From Ophioderma brevispina (lineage: Eukaryota; Echinodermata; Ophiuroidea; Amphilepidida; Ophiodermatidae): DNA of 64,000 nt. The translations under genes and the position numbers were made by a program. The DNA is taken from contig JAMKCH010071742.1 of NCBI GenBank assembly GCA_023653785.1, positions 1 to 64,000 of the forward strand, written 5' to 3'. The notes beneath the pieces were generated by a model. The model was not told the origin of the DNA. It ran no database searches and was given only the letters and a program-made list of their open reading frames with translations. This document shows, piece after piece, positions 1 to 12,830 of the stretch. Positions within the stretch are counted from its first letter, which is position 1; each line of letters starts with the position of its first letter.

Positions 1-124
1 ACCTGGTCTAAGTGTAAATTGAAGCATAAGGGCAACTTAAAAAGAAATGACGAATATAGAACTCATTCTATACCTTTTATAGTCCAATAATCTTAGGTCT
101 TTCCAGGAAATGGTCTGCTTTTAA

Positions 125-1283
125 CAGGGTTGGCCGGTATTCCACCCAGGGGGAAATACCAGGCGGGAAATACGGTATTTACGGAAATACCACCAGGCCA
201 TATTTTGGCCAAAACGGGAAATGGGAAATACTCAAAAAGTGACATTTTCAAAACTTTATTTTCTTTAAAATATCATGAAAATTAAACTAAACAAACCAGA
301 TAAGCCACTTTCCATGCAATTAAATTAACGGGGGAGGGGGTTTGATGGTGTTTTCATTTTATCACTAACTTAGCTCTTGGACTCGAGTCTTTGATCTGTA
401 GATTCGCACTTGATCAATTTCATTTAATTCCATAAGTTCTACTCAACTTATTTAATACATAAAAATTACTACAAAAATATAAGTGGCTCAAAGCACGATA
501 GAAAAATATTCACTAACATTGGCCCAGGTAAAGAAATGAACTTTGCCACAGACAGTGGAAGTGTACATACTGTGTGGCTAAATGATCTACATCACAAGTA
601 CATGTTTTAAGATGCACAAGTTAAAGGCAGGCATGGATTCATTTGCAGCTTTTATTCTAAATAAATTCTATCATTCATTTCTTAATTTTATCCAAGTGTA
701 GCTGGTCCTTTTTCATAAGAATCAAACACCTATTATTGATTGTCCAGGCCTTCATTTATAAAAATAAGAGGAGAGCTAATAACTCTCCTGAATTCATTTG
801 GGTGCACAACAAGGGGTTCAATTACTTGCATGTAAACAGAGGCCTTTGAAGGAACTCAAGACTGTTGAGGAAAGCTGTAGGAGCCCTGGAGCAATTGAGC
901 TCCTCAGAAATGATGGTCTGATTTTCCACATAATTTTAGACCACACCCAAGGTAGCCTGATCTGATCATCTAAATAATATTATGCTTCGTTTTGTTTATT
1001 ATAATCAATTAGTGGAGTAGAGTTGAATTTGAATTAAACCATTTAAACATACCCAGATTATCACCACAACTGTAAAATGTAGTTATTTGAGGTTAACCCC
1101 CATGAGTCTTCAAATTGTACTTACATCCTATAGTATTTCCCAGTATTTCCCGGTATTTCCCAGTATTTCCCGGTATTTCCCAGTATTTCCCGGTATTTCC
1201 CAGTATTTCCCGGTATTTACCAGTATTTCCCCGGTATTTCGGGCGGGAAATACTAGTATTGCCCGGGAAATTGGCCAACCTGG
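125..1283. mobile_element. Candidate inverted-repeat DNA element carrying a 10-bp satellite
   Basis: The ends are imperfect inverted repeats: CAGGGTTGGCC at the left, and GGCCAACCTG at the right, followed by TTAA as on the left (121-124 and 1286-1289). Just inside both ends the same motif (GTATTTCCC, or GGGAAATAC) occurs in opposite orientations. The interior (about 250-1130) is AT-rich and has no recognisable reading frame. The CAGGG start resembles hAT termini, but the flanking TTAA would also suit another superfamily, so the class is open. The boundaries are inferred from symmetry only. Confidence 0.5.
1131..1240. repeat. Minisatellite, 10-bp unit in 20-bp dimers
   Basis: About eleven head-to-tail copies of a 10-mer, alternating CAGTATTTCC and CGGTATTTCC, with almost no divergence. 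They lie in the right part of the surrounding inverted-repeat element. The short overlapping frames rich in Tyr-Phe-Pro are only translations of this repeat. Confidence 0.95.
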
Positions 1284-4200
1284 TTTTAATAATGATCTTA
1301 GATAAGGGTGATTTGGATCCCCCCCCCCCCCCTTATTGCAAAAGAAGACAATAATCAGAGAGATGGTCTATAAAACAAAATTTCAGCAAGCAATGTTTTT
1401 CGGCATCTAGTAAAGACAGAAAGGTATGAGCAAACTTGTGAACTTGAAAAATTCATTTGCTGTTGTTACATGGTTCCTTTCTTATAGGACTTTAAGGTGT
1501 TTTTTAAGGTAATGCATGCTACAACAGAACTGTATTTCAGATTTCGCTTTACTGACCATTTTGTTGCCATGGCCGTTTGAACAAATGTCGCTGCTTTTAT
1601 GCACGGATTCCCACACACATTGCTGTTTGAGGTTTGTTAACCGATATCAATTGCAAGCGAATAAATGAGAAAAAAATTTACGAAGATTCCAAAGCTCTGA
1701 ATAAAGGCTTTACTTTTAAAATTAAAGATGCTTAATGCGCGTTGGTTATTATTGTACACATTCTCAGAAAGGTTGCTCGATTTTTTCACTCAGAGAAAAC
1801 CATTACAAGATCGATATCGCTTAGTAGTTTTCTTTCTTGTTTTTTGGCAAAAGTAGTAGTTGAGTCAATTCTACTTACCCATATTTTGTTTAACTTATAT
1901 TAAATTAAAACAACCGCAACCGCTAAAATCGCAATATATCGCGCACAAAAGCACAGAATACATGGTGTGCGTTTAAAATGCACTCTTTGGTGCAGATTGT
2001 GAAATTTCCTTATAAATTTTCCGAATTCCCCTTATATTTTTATACTGAGCATAAGCCAATGTAATTTATCGGCCCTATTTTCATTGGAAGGTATTTTTGT
2101 TGGCAAAATGCACAACGTGTGGTTAATTTCCATATTATTGCGAAATGTTACACTAGCGATAGGCCTTATATTACGCACCAAATGCAAAAAAATGCGTTTG
2201 GTGCGTGATTTTAAATATTGAAAATTGTGGCACGTATCTTGTATCCCAAATATAAGTGCGTGTCCAAACTATATATAATTCATTGAATCTTAATTCTTAA
2301 AGGTTGCATTTCGTGATCCTTTCACATTTATATGAATTCACTATAATCATCAAGAAAGGATTGTCCGTTTACGACTGAAAATACAAAATATAACTTTCAA
2401 GTATACACCCTGAGACCCGAATGACTGAACGTTGCCAAGAAAATGAAAGCACTGTTTTTTTTTTTTTCACTTGTAATCGAACGGAGCACAATCATGACAA
2501 GGGTGATGGATGGGGTACTCGTTCTTCTTTTAATCTTTTTTTATGAAAACTTGCCTTGAAATAAAATTTTTGGATAATTAAATAGTATCAACCAATTGAC
2601 CATGATTTTTTTTCAACAAACCATGATTTTGGTTATCCGAGAAAACCGGGGGGGGGGGGGAGTTGCGAAACCCTTCCACTAGATAAGACGAGATAATCGA
2701 AACATGTGGAAAGCATGTTTTTAACTTAAAATTATTTTATTGATTTTTTAGTTTTTTTCTTTTTTGGATTTTTTAGAAAAAAACCAACAAATAGGTGTTA
2801 ACATAGGTCCTCTTGTTATCACTTGGAACCGTTCCACAAACACTTTGTAACCGGGGCCTTATATAAGACCTTTCGGTGATTAAAAGAGAAAGTGAGAAAG
2901 GAATACAGTCAATGGTGTTACTTGTTATACCAGGCAGTTATTTGGGATGCAAATGGCAACATAGTGTGCTAATATTATTGGTATGAACACTTCCACGGAA
3001 AAACGTATTACAGAAGCAGAGTGCCTCAGGCGTAGCATTCTCCTCCCCGATCCCCAAACACAGGTAAAAGGGTAAAATTATCAAAATAAGGAGGGACCCG
3101 CCGCAGACAATAGTTTAAATGTCGGAATATTCCTCCGCATCTTATGACTATGTACCACACATGAGACGCCCGGAGACGCATTAACGCTCCTCGCCACTAT
3201 GTTACATTGGTAAGGTGTGGTGTTTTAAAAGGATTGCCAAGATGGATGGTAATCAGTTTCACTCACTTAAGAGAATGTGTCGTTGTCAAGTCAATAGGCT
3301 ATTATAGCAAGACCGTTTTTCTTTTCGTGCGGATAATTGATAATTTCTGTGCCGAACTCATCAGTTGCAGGATATGGTAAAAAGATATAGAAGGAACAAT
3401 AAAAGAACCAAGCCTGGTGTAAAAAACATAGTCAGCTAAGGTTGAACCAAAAGCAATCCAGTAAGGACTTGCTGGATGGATAACTATATATGTATATCGC
3501 AATGTCCCTATTGTGTCTTCAATCACTCAAACACATCAATTATTTCATCTCAACATTTTATATTGTATCCACGAATAGATTGGAACAAGACAATAAGAAA
3601 TAGAACCGTGAACTTACGCCTAACGTATACATATAAACAAACGGGAGTTCCTGTTAGGAGGGTCGTTTTGAGACAGATTTTTCCCGGTTGGAGGTAAAAA
3701 TGTCCTACCAACAAACCGACGCAAATCAACTAGCACCGACTCAAAATTTGGGGTCCAAAATTAAACGATCACAATTCACAACGGGATCATTTCACATCGT
3801 TCTTGACCAATGAAGTTGGGCACCATTTTTCACCTTTTTTAGTCGTGCATATTTGACTCAAGGTTTAAACCCTGTATACAAATTACCCCTTTTTTGAAAA
3901 ATTGTTTTTAGGGTGTACAGGGTGTCTTAGAACGAATTTACACCCTAACTATAGCGAGAGAATAGGCGAGGACCGTAACTTTTCAAAAGTATCTTCTCCA
4001 ATTTTGAGAAATTCCAAAGATTTTAAACCAAACCACATTTTAATGTAAACAATATTCACTATCGATTAACAAGCAAATCTATTTTCCTACCTGTTATTTG
4101 GCTCACAGAAATCATCTTAAAATGAAAACGAATGGGTCACGGTGGTTTTGATTTGAAAGCATCATTGTTCAGCTTATCATAATTCTTTCATGGGTATATT

Positions 4201-4680
4201 TTGCAAAATCAGAGCTTTATATGAAATCTCTTTGCATACACGTTAAAAAATGTTTTTCCTAATGTCCACCCGACTTTCCTTTTTAAATTGCGAGTCACAC
4301 CCAAATAATCAAATGAACCAAGTTATCAAAATCAATAATAAAATTAAAATTACAATTTGGAACAGAAACATGAATAAACAGTGGCTAGAAAATAATACTA
4401 CCATTTTGGAAAAAGGTAGTAGTATACGCTGACAGGTGTTATATTTTCCGTAATATTACGTCTTTTGGTAACTTACTTGTTTTTTATGTAAGAATAATGA
4501 ACTATGAAAAGCGTTTTAACAAAGAACCGTTATAAGTAACGTCCATTAAAAAATGCAAAACCTTATTTCCCTATCATTTTTAAAGATAGTTTTAAAAAAC
4601 TCTTTTTCCTCCTTTTTGTATTATATTTAGTTTTAATTTGAAAAAGTAGTACACATATATATATTAATTTTTAGCACCTG
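1284..4680. other. No gene recognised; AT-rich intergenic sequence
   Basis: No frame here resembles a known protein and all are short. The stretch holds a poly(C) run (1319-1332), a poly(G) run (2648-2660), a perfect-looking hairpin at 2173-2206, a poly(T) run near 2453-2468 and otherwise unremarkable AT-rich DNA. Confidence 0.6.
2173..2206. repeat. Short perfect hairpin
   Basis: ACGCACCAAATGC and GCGTTTGGTGCGT form a 13-bp stem with one G-T type mismatch around an A-rich loop. It may be the core of a decayed palindromic element. There is nothing to show transcription. Confidence 0.6.
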
Positions 4681-4684
4681 TTAC

Positions 4685-4755
4685 ATAAGCCATGTAGGTT
4701 AGTGGAATAAGGTTGTGAGCCTTGTCATCTTAAGGCCCAGGTTCGAATCTATTTA
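4685..4755 (+). ncRNA. tRNA-like sequence, probable SINE head or tRNA pseudogene
   Basis: TGTAGGTTAGTGG (4693-4705) resembles an RNA polymerase III A box, and GGTTCGAATCT (4740-4750) is a near-consensus B box. The spacing is that of a tRNA gene with a D arm and a T arm. The 3' acceptor strand does not pair convincingly with the 5' end, so this is not a functional tRNA. A tRNA-derived SINE head fits better, with AT-rich sequence and a poly(T) run near 4843 downstream. No anticodon is assigned. Confidence 0.45.
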
Positions 4756-7350
4756 AGGTAGTATTCAGTTATTCATATGATGATTAGTAATTGTAACATA
4801 TATAAACCACAACCCGTGTAATAAACTGTTTTAAATCTGTTTTTTTTTCACGTTTTCCCTTTGTTTTATTGCCTTTTTTCTCAAATTGTCACAAGTTGGC
4901 CCCATAATTTACGGAAACACATATTGAAACCCTTTTTTAAATTAAAAAAAAAAAAAAAAAAAGAAAAAAAATACAACGTTTTTGTATGATTCCACTAGCT
5001 GGCAAACGTGAAAATTTTGTCAGAGGATTGTAATAACCGTTTAAATTGTTATCTTTTTAAACAAGTTCCCAAAAACCAGCAATAAGTTGAAGCTGAGATT
5101 TACGGCCGCGATTTTTTACGTTCCCTGCAAATGTGTCGTATTTACGGCTCCAGTTATTTTACTTTCGGCACGTTGTGAGTCCCAGCTGCCAGTCAATCCC
5201 TGTTTTTTTACATGTTTTCGTTTTACAAGTGGGTAGTAAACCTGGCCCTAACATTGATTAACGAATCATGGATCGTAATGATTAAGCCACTATCAGTCTT
5301 TTTTCCCAATTCAATGCGATTTTGTCTCTAAATTGCTATGCTAGGTCATATCAACACCTTGACTGTTAACTTTGCGAAAGCAGACCCTAATTATTTTAAA
5401 CGTCCTTGAAGATGCAATATTTGCGACTTTATGAATGCGAATTTATTAATAAACAAAAAAACATAAAAATCATGAGTTCCTTTACAATACCGGCGTGTTA
5501 CGCTTATCCACTTACAGGGGTATTTTACTACAATAATTTTCCCAATACAATAGTGCAAAAAATGGACTTTGATGAAAATGATCCGGCTCAATTTGTTTAC
5601 ATTGTGAGATGTATAAATGATAGTAGAAACACATTCATTGGTAACAAACATAATAGCTCCGTCCAATTTGAACAATTTTCGGCGTGTGTGTTCATTTTCG
5701 TTCGGCAGAATAATTGATAGTCTAATTTTCCAATCGTTTTGTAATAATTAATGATTAACTATTAAGAGCTAATTAAAATATTTAAGCACGAAAAATCTAT
5801 AAAAACCAATGGGGTTGTCCATTTACATAATCCATTTATCATTTTCATCTCATCTTTTATGGTAAGGACCGAACAGTAACAGCAATTAATTTCGTATCGA
5901 ATTGCAAAACAGAGATTACCAACAGAACAGAATAGGTAATCCGTTTAAAACTGTCGTTTGGTTTTACATTTTAACAACATTGGCACACACGGAAGCGGTG
6001 TCATCCAACAATATGCTAGGTAAAAAACAAAATCAATGACACACCATAATTTAACGAACACAAAAACCATTACTTCTTCGTATTGGCAGGAAGTGGGAAT
6101 GGGTATTGATGTCCGTATTTATTGTGTACTCTATACAATAGCCTCATGTATACTAAAAATCTACAGTACATCGATCGCCAAAAATTAGTACCGCTAGTTT
6201 CACGGTGTTCCTTAGTTCCCTATTATCTACTGTGAAAACGAATGGGACATTCACGAAGCTCCGCATAACAAAACCCGATAATTGGAATCGACTATTGGCT
6301 GGAGACAATTACTAGCTGCGAGTGCAGTGTAAGCGATGGAAACATTCGCGGATGTGGATAATAAATCGATGAAATCCCGGGTAAAATCCATTCAGCCATT
6401 CTTTGACCCACTCTCAATCCAACATTTTCCTTTTCCTCGATAGGAGAGACTCTCACAACGGGAAAATTTGTTGGATCTGAGCGACTCTCAAACGGCGATT
6501 TTGTTGGTCTGAGAACTCTGAAACAAAGCCATCAGTTAGTTTTTCTTGCGCTCACACTTAACTCTCAAACTGCGTTTTTCCGACAGTGAGGTAGGCCGAC
6601 AGTATTTCCTTTACGAGAGGTTCGCCAAGAATAACGTTTTTGAGTCCCAAACATAAGAGAGATAGTTTTAGACTGGTACTATGACTACTAAACCATTTGC
6701 TTTTTTACAAATTAGCACCAAACATGAATAAAATTCTAAAATTATAGGTCTTATTTATGTCTCTACTTAATTTTTTTAAAGGCTCAAAAATGACAAGCGG
6801 AAACAACAAATGTTACAGAATTCTGCACCTTGGAAGGGTGACCAATGACACATCCGCACCGGGGAGAGAAATCACTTCATTTTTCTCCCCTCAAAAAAAA
6901 AGGAATTTAGTATTCTGCCACAGGCTACGAATTTCTGCAACGACAACTTTAACGTAATAACCGCCTGTTTAGGTGCCGAATTTTAGTGGTGGCCTAATAC
7001 TAAATTCATCCCGTGTGGGTTTTAAATTAAATACAACTGTACAATTTAATTTCTAAAATTTAAATGTTTCCTCACAACCAAACTTCCCAATGGCGAATAC
7101 GAAACTGTGACTGACCTACTATACTAGTACTACTATTATTCAATCCTCCTCGGCTGACCGACTCTGACTGACCTCACGTGCCTCAAGCAGGATCCTAAAT
7201 AATCTGTCCCTGTGAATGGGAAGTGTTTCATATAACAAGCCCCAATTGCAAAAAAGATTTGAATATAAAATTAGTTATTAGTATTCATTTATATATCTTA
7301 ATAAATATTCTAATTTCAATAACTGCTTTTGTACCTATTAAAGTATTAAT
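4756..7350. other. No gene recognised; one weak ORF
   Basis: AT-rich sequence with a poly(A) run near 4940-4970. The longest Met-initiated frame (5406-5717 plus, 103 codons) has no recognisable domain, signal peptide or splice context, and a similar-length frame overlaps it on the other strand, so I regard both as chance. Nothing else is recognised. Confidence 0.55.
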
Positions 7351-7351
7351 T

Positions 7352-9160
7352 CCTATCCTTTCCTATTCTTTCCTAATCACTTTCCCATTTTTTTCCTAGC
7401 CTTTGCTGTCATTTTCCATCCTTTCTACCCTCTCCCACTCTTTGCCTAATTCTTTCCTATCCATTCCCACCATTCTCATACTTTTCCTATCCTTTCCTAT
7501 TCTTACCATCATTCCCCATCCTTTTTATCCCTTTATAATATTTCTTTCCTTTCATTCCCCATCCTTTCTGATCTTCTTTCCTTTTGCTTTCATATTCTTC
7601 ATCCCTTTGCTATACAATCCTTTTTTATATAACGATTGAGCCATGAATATTAAGTATATTCAACGGCAGAAAAATTATTTGTTTTGTTCGTTATATAAAC
7701 AAATATTGAATGCCCTATTGTTTGTGGAATAGTAAACATTATCACTCACTCTGTCAAATTTGAATGTTCATTTCACTCGGCTTTGGCCTCTCGTAGAAAT
7801 AAAAATTGAAATTTGACATTGTGATTTACTATGCCAACGCACTAGCATTCAATATTTGGATCCATTCTTTGCTATCATTTCCCATCCTTGCTTATCCTAC
7901 CCATGCTTTTTCATTCTCCATCCATTCCTATCCTAGCTTTCCCATTCTTTGCTATCATTCTTCTTTTCCAATCCTTTCCTATCCTTTTCCCCTTCTTTGC
8001 TATCATTTCCCATCCTAATTTCTATCTTTACCCATTCTTTGCCCTCATTCTCCCTCCTTTTTCTATTTTTCCCATCATGTTCCCATCCTTTCCTTATCCT
8101 TTCTCAGTATTTGCTATCTTTTCCATCCCTTTCCCATTCTTTGCTATCATTTCCCGTTCTTTGCATCATTCGCCATCCGTTCTATCCTTTCCATTCTTTC
8201 TTTTTGTGCCATCATCTCCATCCTTTCCTATCCTTTCCCATTCTTTTGTCATCATTCCCCATCCTCTTTCCAATTCTTTACCATCATTTCTATACTTTCC
8301 CATTCTTTGCATCATTCTCATCATGTGGGTATCCTTTCCGATTATTTGCATCATTTCCTTTTCTCTCTTTTATCCATTCTTTGCCATAATTCTCCATCTT
8401 TTCCTATACTTTCCCATTCTTTGCCATCCTTCTCTCATTCTTATCCTTTCCGATTATTTGCCATCATTTTCCTTTCTTCTTTATATCCATTCTTTGCCAT
8501 AATTCTCCATCCTTTCCTATCACTCCCATTCTTGCCATCCTCATCCTTCCTACCCATTCATCATTCTTTGCCATCATTCTTCCTCCTTTCCCATCCTTGC
8601 TATCATGTCCATTCCTATTCTTTCTTCCTATTCTATCCTATCATTGTTTGCCACCATTCTCATCCTTTCCTTTCATTCATTTCCCATTCTTTACTATCAT
8701 TTCCCATTCTTTTGCCTCATTCCCCATCCTTTCCTCTCCTTCCCTTTCTTTGCCATCATCCCCATCCTTTCCTATCCTTTCCCATTCTTTGCCATCATTT
8801 CTCCCAGGCCCTTTCACCATTCTTTGGCCTATCAGTTCCCATCATTTTCCTATACTTTCACCATTCTTTGCCATCATCTCCATCCTTCCATATCCTTATT
8901 TTCCAGTCTTTGCCATCATTCTCCATCTTTCTTCTCTTTCCGATTATTTGCTATCATCCATCCTTTTCCCCCATCTTTACCCATTCTTTTCCATCATTCT
9001 CCATCCTTGCTATCCTTTTTCCCATCATTTTTCCATCCTTCCTATCCGTTCCCATTCTTTCTACATTTTCTCCATCCTCTCCTATCTTTACCCATTCTTT
9101 GCCATCATTCTCCATCTTTTCTAATCTTTTGCCATCATTCTCCCTCCTTTCCCATTCTGT
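7352..9160. repeat. Long pyrimidine-rich degenerate tandem repeat
   Basis: About 1.6 kb of almost pure C+T on the plus strand, interrupted by a foreign 230-bp segment at 7626-7859. It is built from shuffled words such as CCTTTCCTATCC, TTCCCATTCTTTGC and CATCATTCTCC, giving a rough, variable period of 20-45 bp. The long Phe/Pro/Ser/Ile-rich plus-strand frames (up to about 300 codons) are open in several frames at once, because this sequence has few stop codons, and are not evidence of genes. Confidence 0.93.
7626..7859. mobile_element. Nested foldback (MITE-like) insertion
   Basis: This A+T-rich segment interrupts the pyrimidine tract. The outer part (7700-7859) has inverted ends CAAATATTGAATGC and GCATTCAATATTTG, and the similarity continues inward through AGTAAA and TGTCAAATTT to a GC-richer centre near 7780. 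Next to it is a second foldback: TATATAACGA (7626-7635) and TCGTTATATA (7688-7697). It has no coding capacity, so two adjacent or nested non-autonomous elements are likely. Confidence 0.7.
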
Positions 9161-10085
9161 AAGACTATTTTTTGCAAGGTCATATATACCGACGGACATG
9201 ACTAAAATTATCATTTAAGCTGCGCGATTAATGGATAAAAATCACAATCCCCCCTCCCATAACACCCTTAAATTTGACATAATTCTGTAAAGCAGTGACA
9301 GGTCCTTTACAGGGTATGAATGTCTGCGAATAAGAGCTTTTCCTTTGTTTATATTCTGACAAACTCGCACTCCGTTTTTAAAAAAGTAATTTCTGAACAA
9401 AGTCTACGCTAGCTACAGATTTTGAGAAATGGCAAAAAGGTCAACATTCACCAAAAAAAAATGGCATACCGAGATTCGTTAACCTTTTTTCTCAGATAGC
9501 TCGAGCACCCAAACTTAGATCTATTGTAGGAGGACAACAAGCCCCTACTACCTGATGATTATGAAAGGTTATGGATAAAACAAAGTTAATGATCATGATG
9601 CTAAGCCTTTATAACCTTGCAGTTATACATATTTTTCCAGTTGAAAGGTTTCATATGAGTACTTAATGGACGGAGGAATATACACACAAATTCTTATCCA
9701 ATAACTAAAATCGAGAAACGTGAACAGGGCGAGGGCAAGATTTTTGGTTTTGGGGGACATTTAACGCCAGAATCGGAACGAAATTCCATTGGTGCCCTAT
9801 TTTTCTTAACACCAATGGTTAGTCGTCTTGCTCAATTTTAGCGATGATTCAGATACACTTGTTAATTGGCACGTCACTCTGTCGGGGCAAATTAACTTGG
9901 ATGCTTTAACAATTTATCATCACTCATTGAGTATTTTCTTAGCTTCACAACCCTTCTTGGCTCCATTCATGAGCTTATTGTTGATGAAGACCGTGAATTT
10001 CACTTAGGTAGTGACCACAATGTCTTGCTTTTCAAATTGAAATCTTGTTTTGGTACGTTACCGCCACAAAATCGCACAAGATATT
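9161..10085. other. No gene; contains a lone copy of a satellite-like unit
   Basis: Apart from 9427-9555 (annotated separately) the sequence is AT-rich with no recognised feature. No frame resembles a protein. Confidence 0.5.
9427..9555 (+). repeat. Orphan diverged unit of the 16.4-17.2 kb tandem repeat
   Basis: It matches the units at 16.44-17.17 kb in order: GGCAAAAAGGTCAACATT, the AGCTCGAGCACCCAAACTT block, ATTGTAGGAGGACAA and AGCCCCTACTA. It lacks the CCTCCCCTGGGTCTGA part. It lies about 0.5 kb outside the left LINE tail and 7 kb from the main array. Confidence 0.75.
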
Positions 10086-12420
10086 TTATTTATTTATTTA
10101 TTTATTTGAAAAAAATGCATACACTTTTTATAACTGGCACCGCCTACCCGGCGGTGCGTTCAGACCTATTACAAACAAAAATTCGGAAAAAATAAAGCAT
10201 TATAAACAGTGTCCAACAACCCAAATCAAATGCTCTCGCACCCACACATATACACCCACCTACACGCGCTCGACACACCCCCCACAACCCGGTAACCCAC
10301 GCTCACCACACACACGACACAAAAAACACACATATACAACACAACCACACACCACACAAGGGTCTATACAATCACACCCACACACACATCTCCTTGCCTC
10401 ATTCATACACATACAACAAGAATTAAATAAAACAATATGAAGTCTATAAAACAGTTGTACAGCAAAACGGCGTAACAATCCTCAAAACTGTCTCACCAGT
10501 CTTTGGTGTTGCAATCAGGTGTGGCCTTGAAAAGAACCCGAAGCATATGGCCACCAACATGCACAACTGATCACGGATGGTCGGCATGCACTTACTACAA
10601 AAAGAGCATTTAAACAAAACATAAGCAATTATTTACAGACTATTACATTTCACAAACCTTGAAGGTCACAAAAATCAAGTTACGAATATACACATAAACG
10701 GCAAATTAATTGTGTGGACCTGACATCAAGCGATTTCTAACACGCCATGCATCTTTCGAATGATTTACAAAAATCATCAATATTTTGTTAGTAAGATCAA
10801 CTTGGTCACTTGGGAGCATGGGAAAAAATTGAAACATCACTCCTAGTACAGGTATAATTTGGCATCATAGTACCAGATGAAAAAACTCCAACAAAATGCA
10901 AGCCAGAATCATTCAAAATATGCTCCGATTGGTAAATTTGTCAATCCTGACATCATTAATGGCCCGAACACCAAAACAATAAGTGCTTGACATCCTCTTG
11001 ACCATCATGGCACAACTTACAGACACCTGTATTGCTGACATCCCACGAACAAATTTTTCACCAAAAGCCTCAGAGGAAGTGATTTGATATAGCTTTAAAC
11101 TTGAGGCTGAGTACCTAGAATCTAATTTAGCAAGCCTATGCTCCAAAGCTTGGTTTGGCTTTTAAAACAAACGTAATCACGCAGGGATGATTTTTTTACA
11201 GTTGATCTCGTACCAGTCAGTACGGCGCTTAGTCGATTATGTTTTCAAAACTCTTGAACAGAGTGTTGTATGGCCGAGCAGGGAAACACATGTCAAGCAC
11301 AACCGACGAATATTTTTAACAAATTAAGCCACTTCCACCTTGAGCTTATGGCGGCGACGTGAATAACCTAATGGCATAAAGGAGCTGAGGCCCATCGATG
11401 ACGACTCTAAGTTGACCAGCCTTGCAAAGTACTTTGTTTTGTTATGACTGTGATATTTTCGATGCTATCCCACCCCAAATCACCAAGTAAGGCAACTGCT
11501 GGTGTATTCCTTGATGCTTTACAATAATACCTGCCATGTTAGAAGTTGAAGGTTTTCCAACTTTTTATAGTCACTTGCTCTGTAAGTGAGGCACCGAACA
11601 CGCATCGGTTAATTGATTGAAGCGCTAAAGTCTTCCAAAGCGCATTACCATAATAAACTCTGTTAAAGTCATCGTGGTTATTAATGATTACTTTATGTAT
11701 CCTATGAGTCTATACCTTTCCTTAATAAATCTTACATGGGCAGGTCGGAAAGTTTTCTGGAGATGCGAAACCCAAGTATGGATAAGTACACTTCGGTTAT
11801 GTGCCTGTTCGCCAAGGTTCCAACTTTGTTATTGTTAAGATTTTTACCAATGACAAGAACATTTAATTTACTGAAGTTAAAATCTAATTTCCATTTGCGT
11901 GAAAATTCCCACAATATCAGCATAGATTGTAATATTTATCGTTATCACGCAATAAGACAACATCGTCATCCCAGAAAGACCGCTATCTTAACATCAAAGA
12001 TTCCGGGTACCGACATTATGGGCCTGTAAATTTTTTGGCTAATTCATTTATATAGATGCAAAACAATGGTGAAACACCACAGCCTTGTTTAAACGCACCT
12101 TCCTCACACTCAAAACGTCAGTAACAATATCCCCAAATTTAACACTACATTGAACATTATTATACAAGTTATCCAGAATATTCCAAACTTTGCCACGAAT
12201 ACCAACATTCCAAGCAATTTGAAAAGAAAGACCATCTCTCCAGACCGTGTCAAATGTCTTACGGAAATCCAAGAAGGCTAAGTAAGTAGGCTTATTTTCA
12301 GCGAACGACCGGCTTGCAATACTTTTCAGAGTGTAATATATTGTCTTTGCACCTATGATCTTTTCTAAAACCTCCCTGAATCTCTGTAAGATAGTGATTC
12401 CCGGTTATTGGACTTTCTAG
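10086..12420 (-). mobile_element. LINE-A copy 1: degenerate non-LTR retrotransposon, 3' part
   Basis: On the minus strand the sequence reads as the C-terminal half of a LINE reverse transcriptase. A palm segment near 12250-12330 reads YLAFLDFRKTFDTVWRDGL, followed by GIRGKVWNIL and QCSVKFGD. The downstream thumb region near 11730-11923 contains WKLDFNFSKLNVLV and ends in LGFRISRKLSD. Stops and frameshifts break the frame throughout, so it is dead. The 3' end is a tail of AATA repeats (TTTA on the plus strand, 10086-10109), preceded in sense by a GC hairpin and a CA-rich 3' region (10215-10430). The 5' end is lost, and upstream similarity fades after about 12420. The plus-strand copy at 13.5-16.4 kb belongs to the same family. 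Confidence 0.82.
10215..10430. repeat. CA-rich low-complexity tract
   Basis: Imperfect CACA/ACACC repeats just inside the 3' end of the minus-strand LINE. A similar tract sits at the equivalent place near the LINE tail at 53.6 kb. The overlapping plus-strand frame rich in Thr, His and Pro is a translation of the repeat. Confidence 0.85.
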
Positions 12421-12830
12421 AAACGAAGATTGGAGTAATTATCCATAAAGCTATCAATGAAATTTTTATGAATTGGTGCTGATGCGTTTTTTTTACCCCA
12501 ACTCTCTTTGGGACTCGGGAAGTCGAAGGTTTTATTTCTCGCGAATCACACAATAGTCCAACGTGGTGGGATCCCATATCGACATTAATTAAGACATGCG
12601 TGCCCGCAAGTAGAGCCCGTCACTGGTCCCAATGTAACATCAAGGATAACAAATAACATGATGATACGTGTGGAAGATTTGTGGAATGATTCCAGGATGA
12701 GGCGTAGAGTACAGATGGCGATAAGACAGAAAACCATCAAATGCGTATGTATAGAAGCCTCAAAATTTCCAATATGAGGGTCAAGTAAAAAGAAGTTTTG
12801 TACTACTTTGCGGGGAACCAATCACAACAA
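12421..12830. other. Ambiguous sequence between LINE-A copy 1 and the hAT element
   Basis: This may be the decayed upstream part of the minus-strand LINE, but I cannot recognise motifs in it. No gene is supported. Confidence 0.35.

Noticed and set aside
5391..5717. Overlapping 94- and 103-codon frames
   Set aside because: No domain, no splice or promoter support, and they overlap on opposite strands; probably chance.
7888..9218. Long plus-strand frames of 146-303 codons
   Set aside because: They are open in several frames at once, because the pyrimidine-only DNA has almost no stop codons, and the product is Phe/Pro/Ser/Ile repeats.
9549..9572. CTGATGA followed by GAAAG, a second hammerhead candidate
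   Set aside because: Only four bases separate the two motifs, so no stem II can form.
10045..10478. Thr/His/Pro-rich and Cys/Val-rich frames
   Set aside because: They arise from the CA-rich tract in the LINE 3' region. The Cys-rich minus frame is not a real domain.
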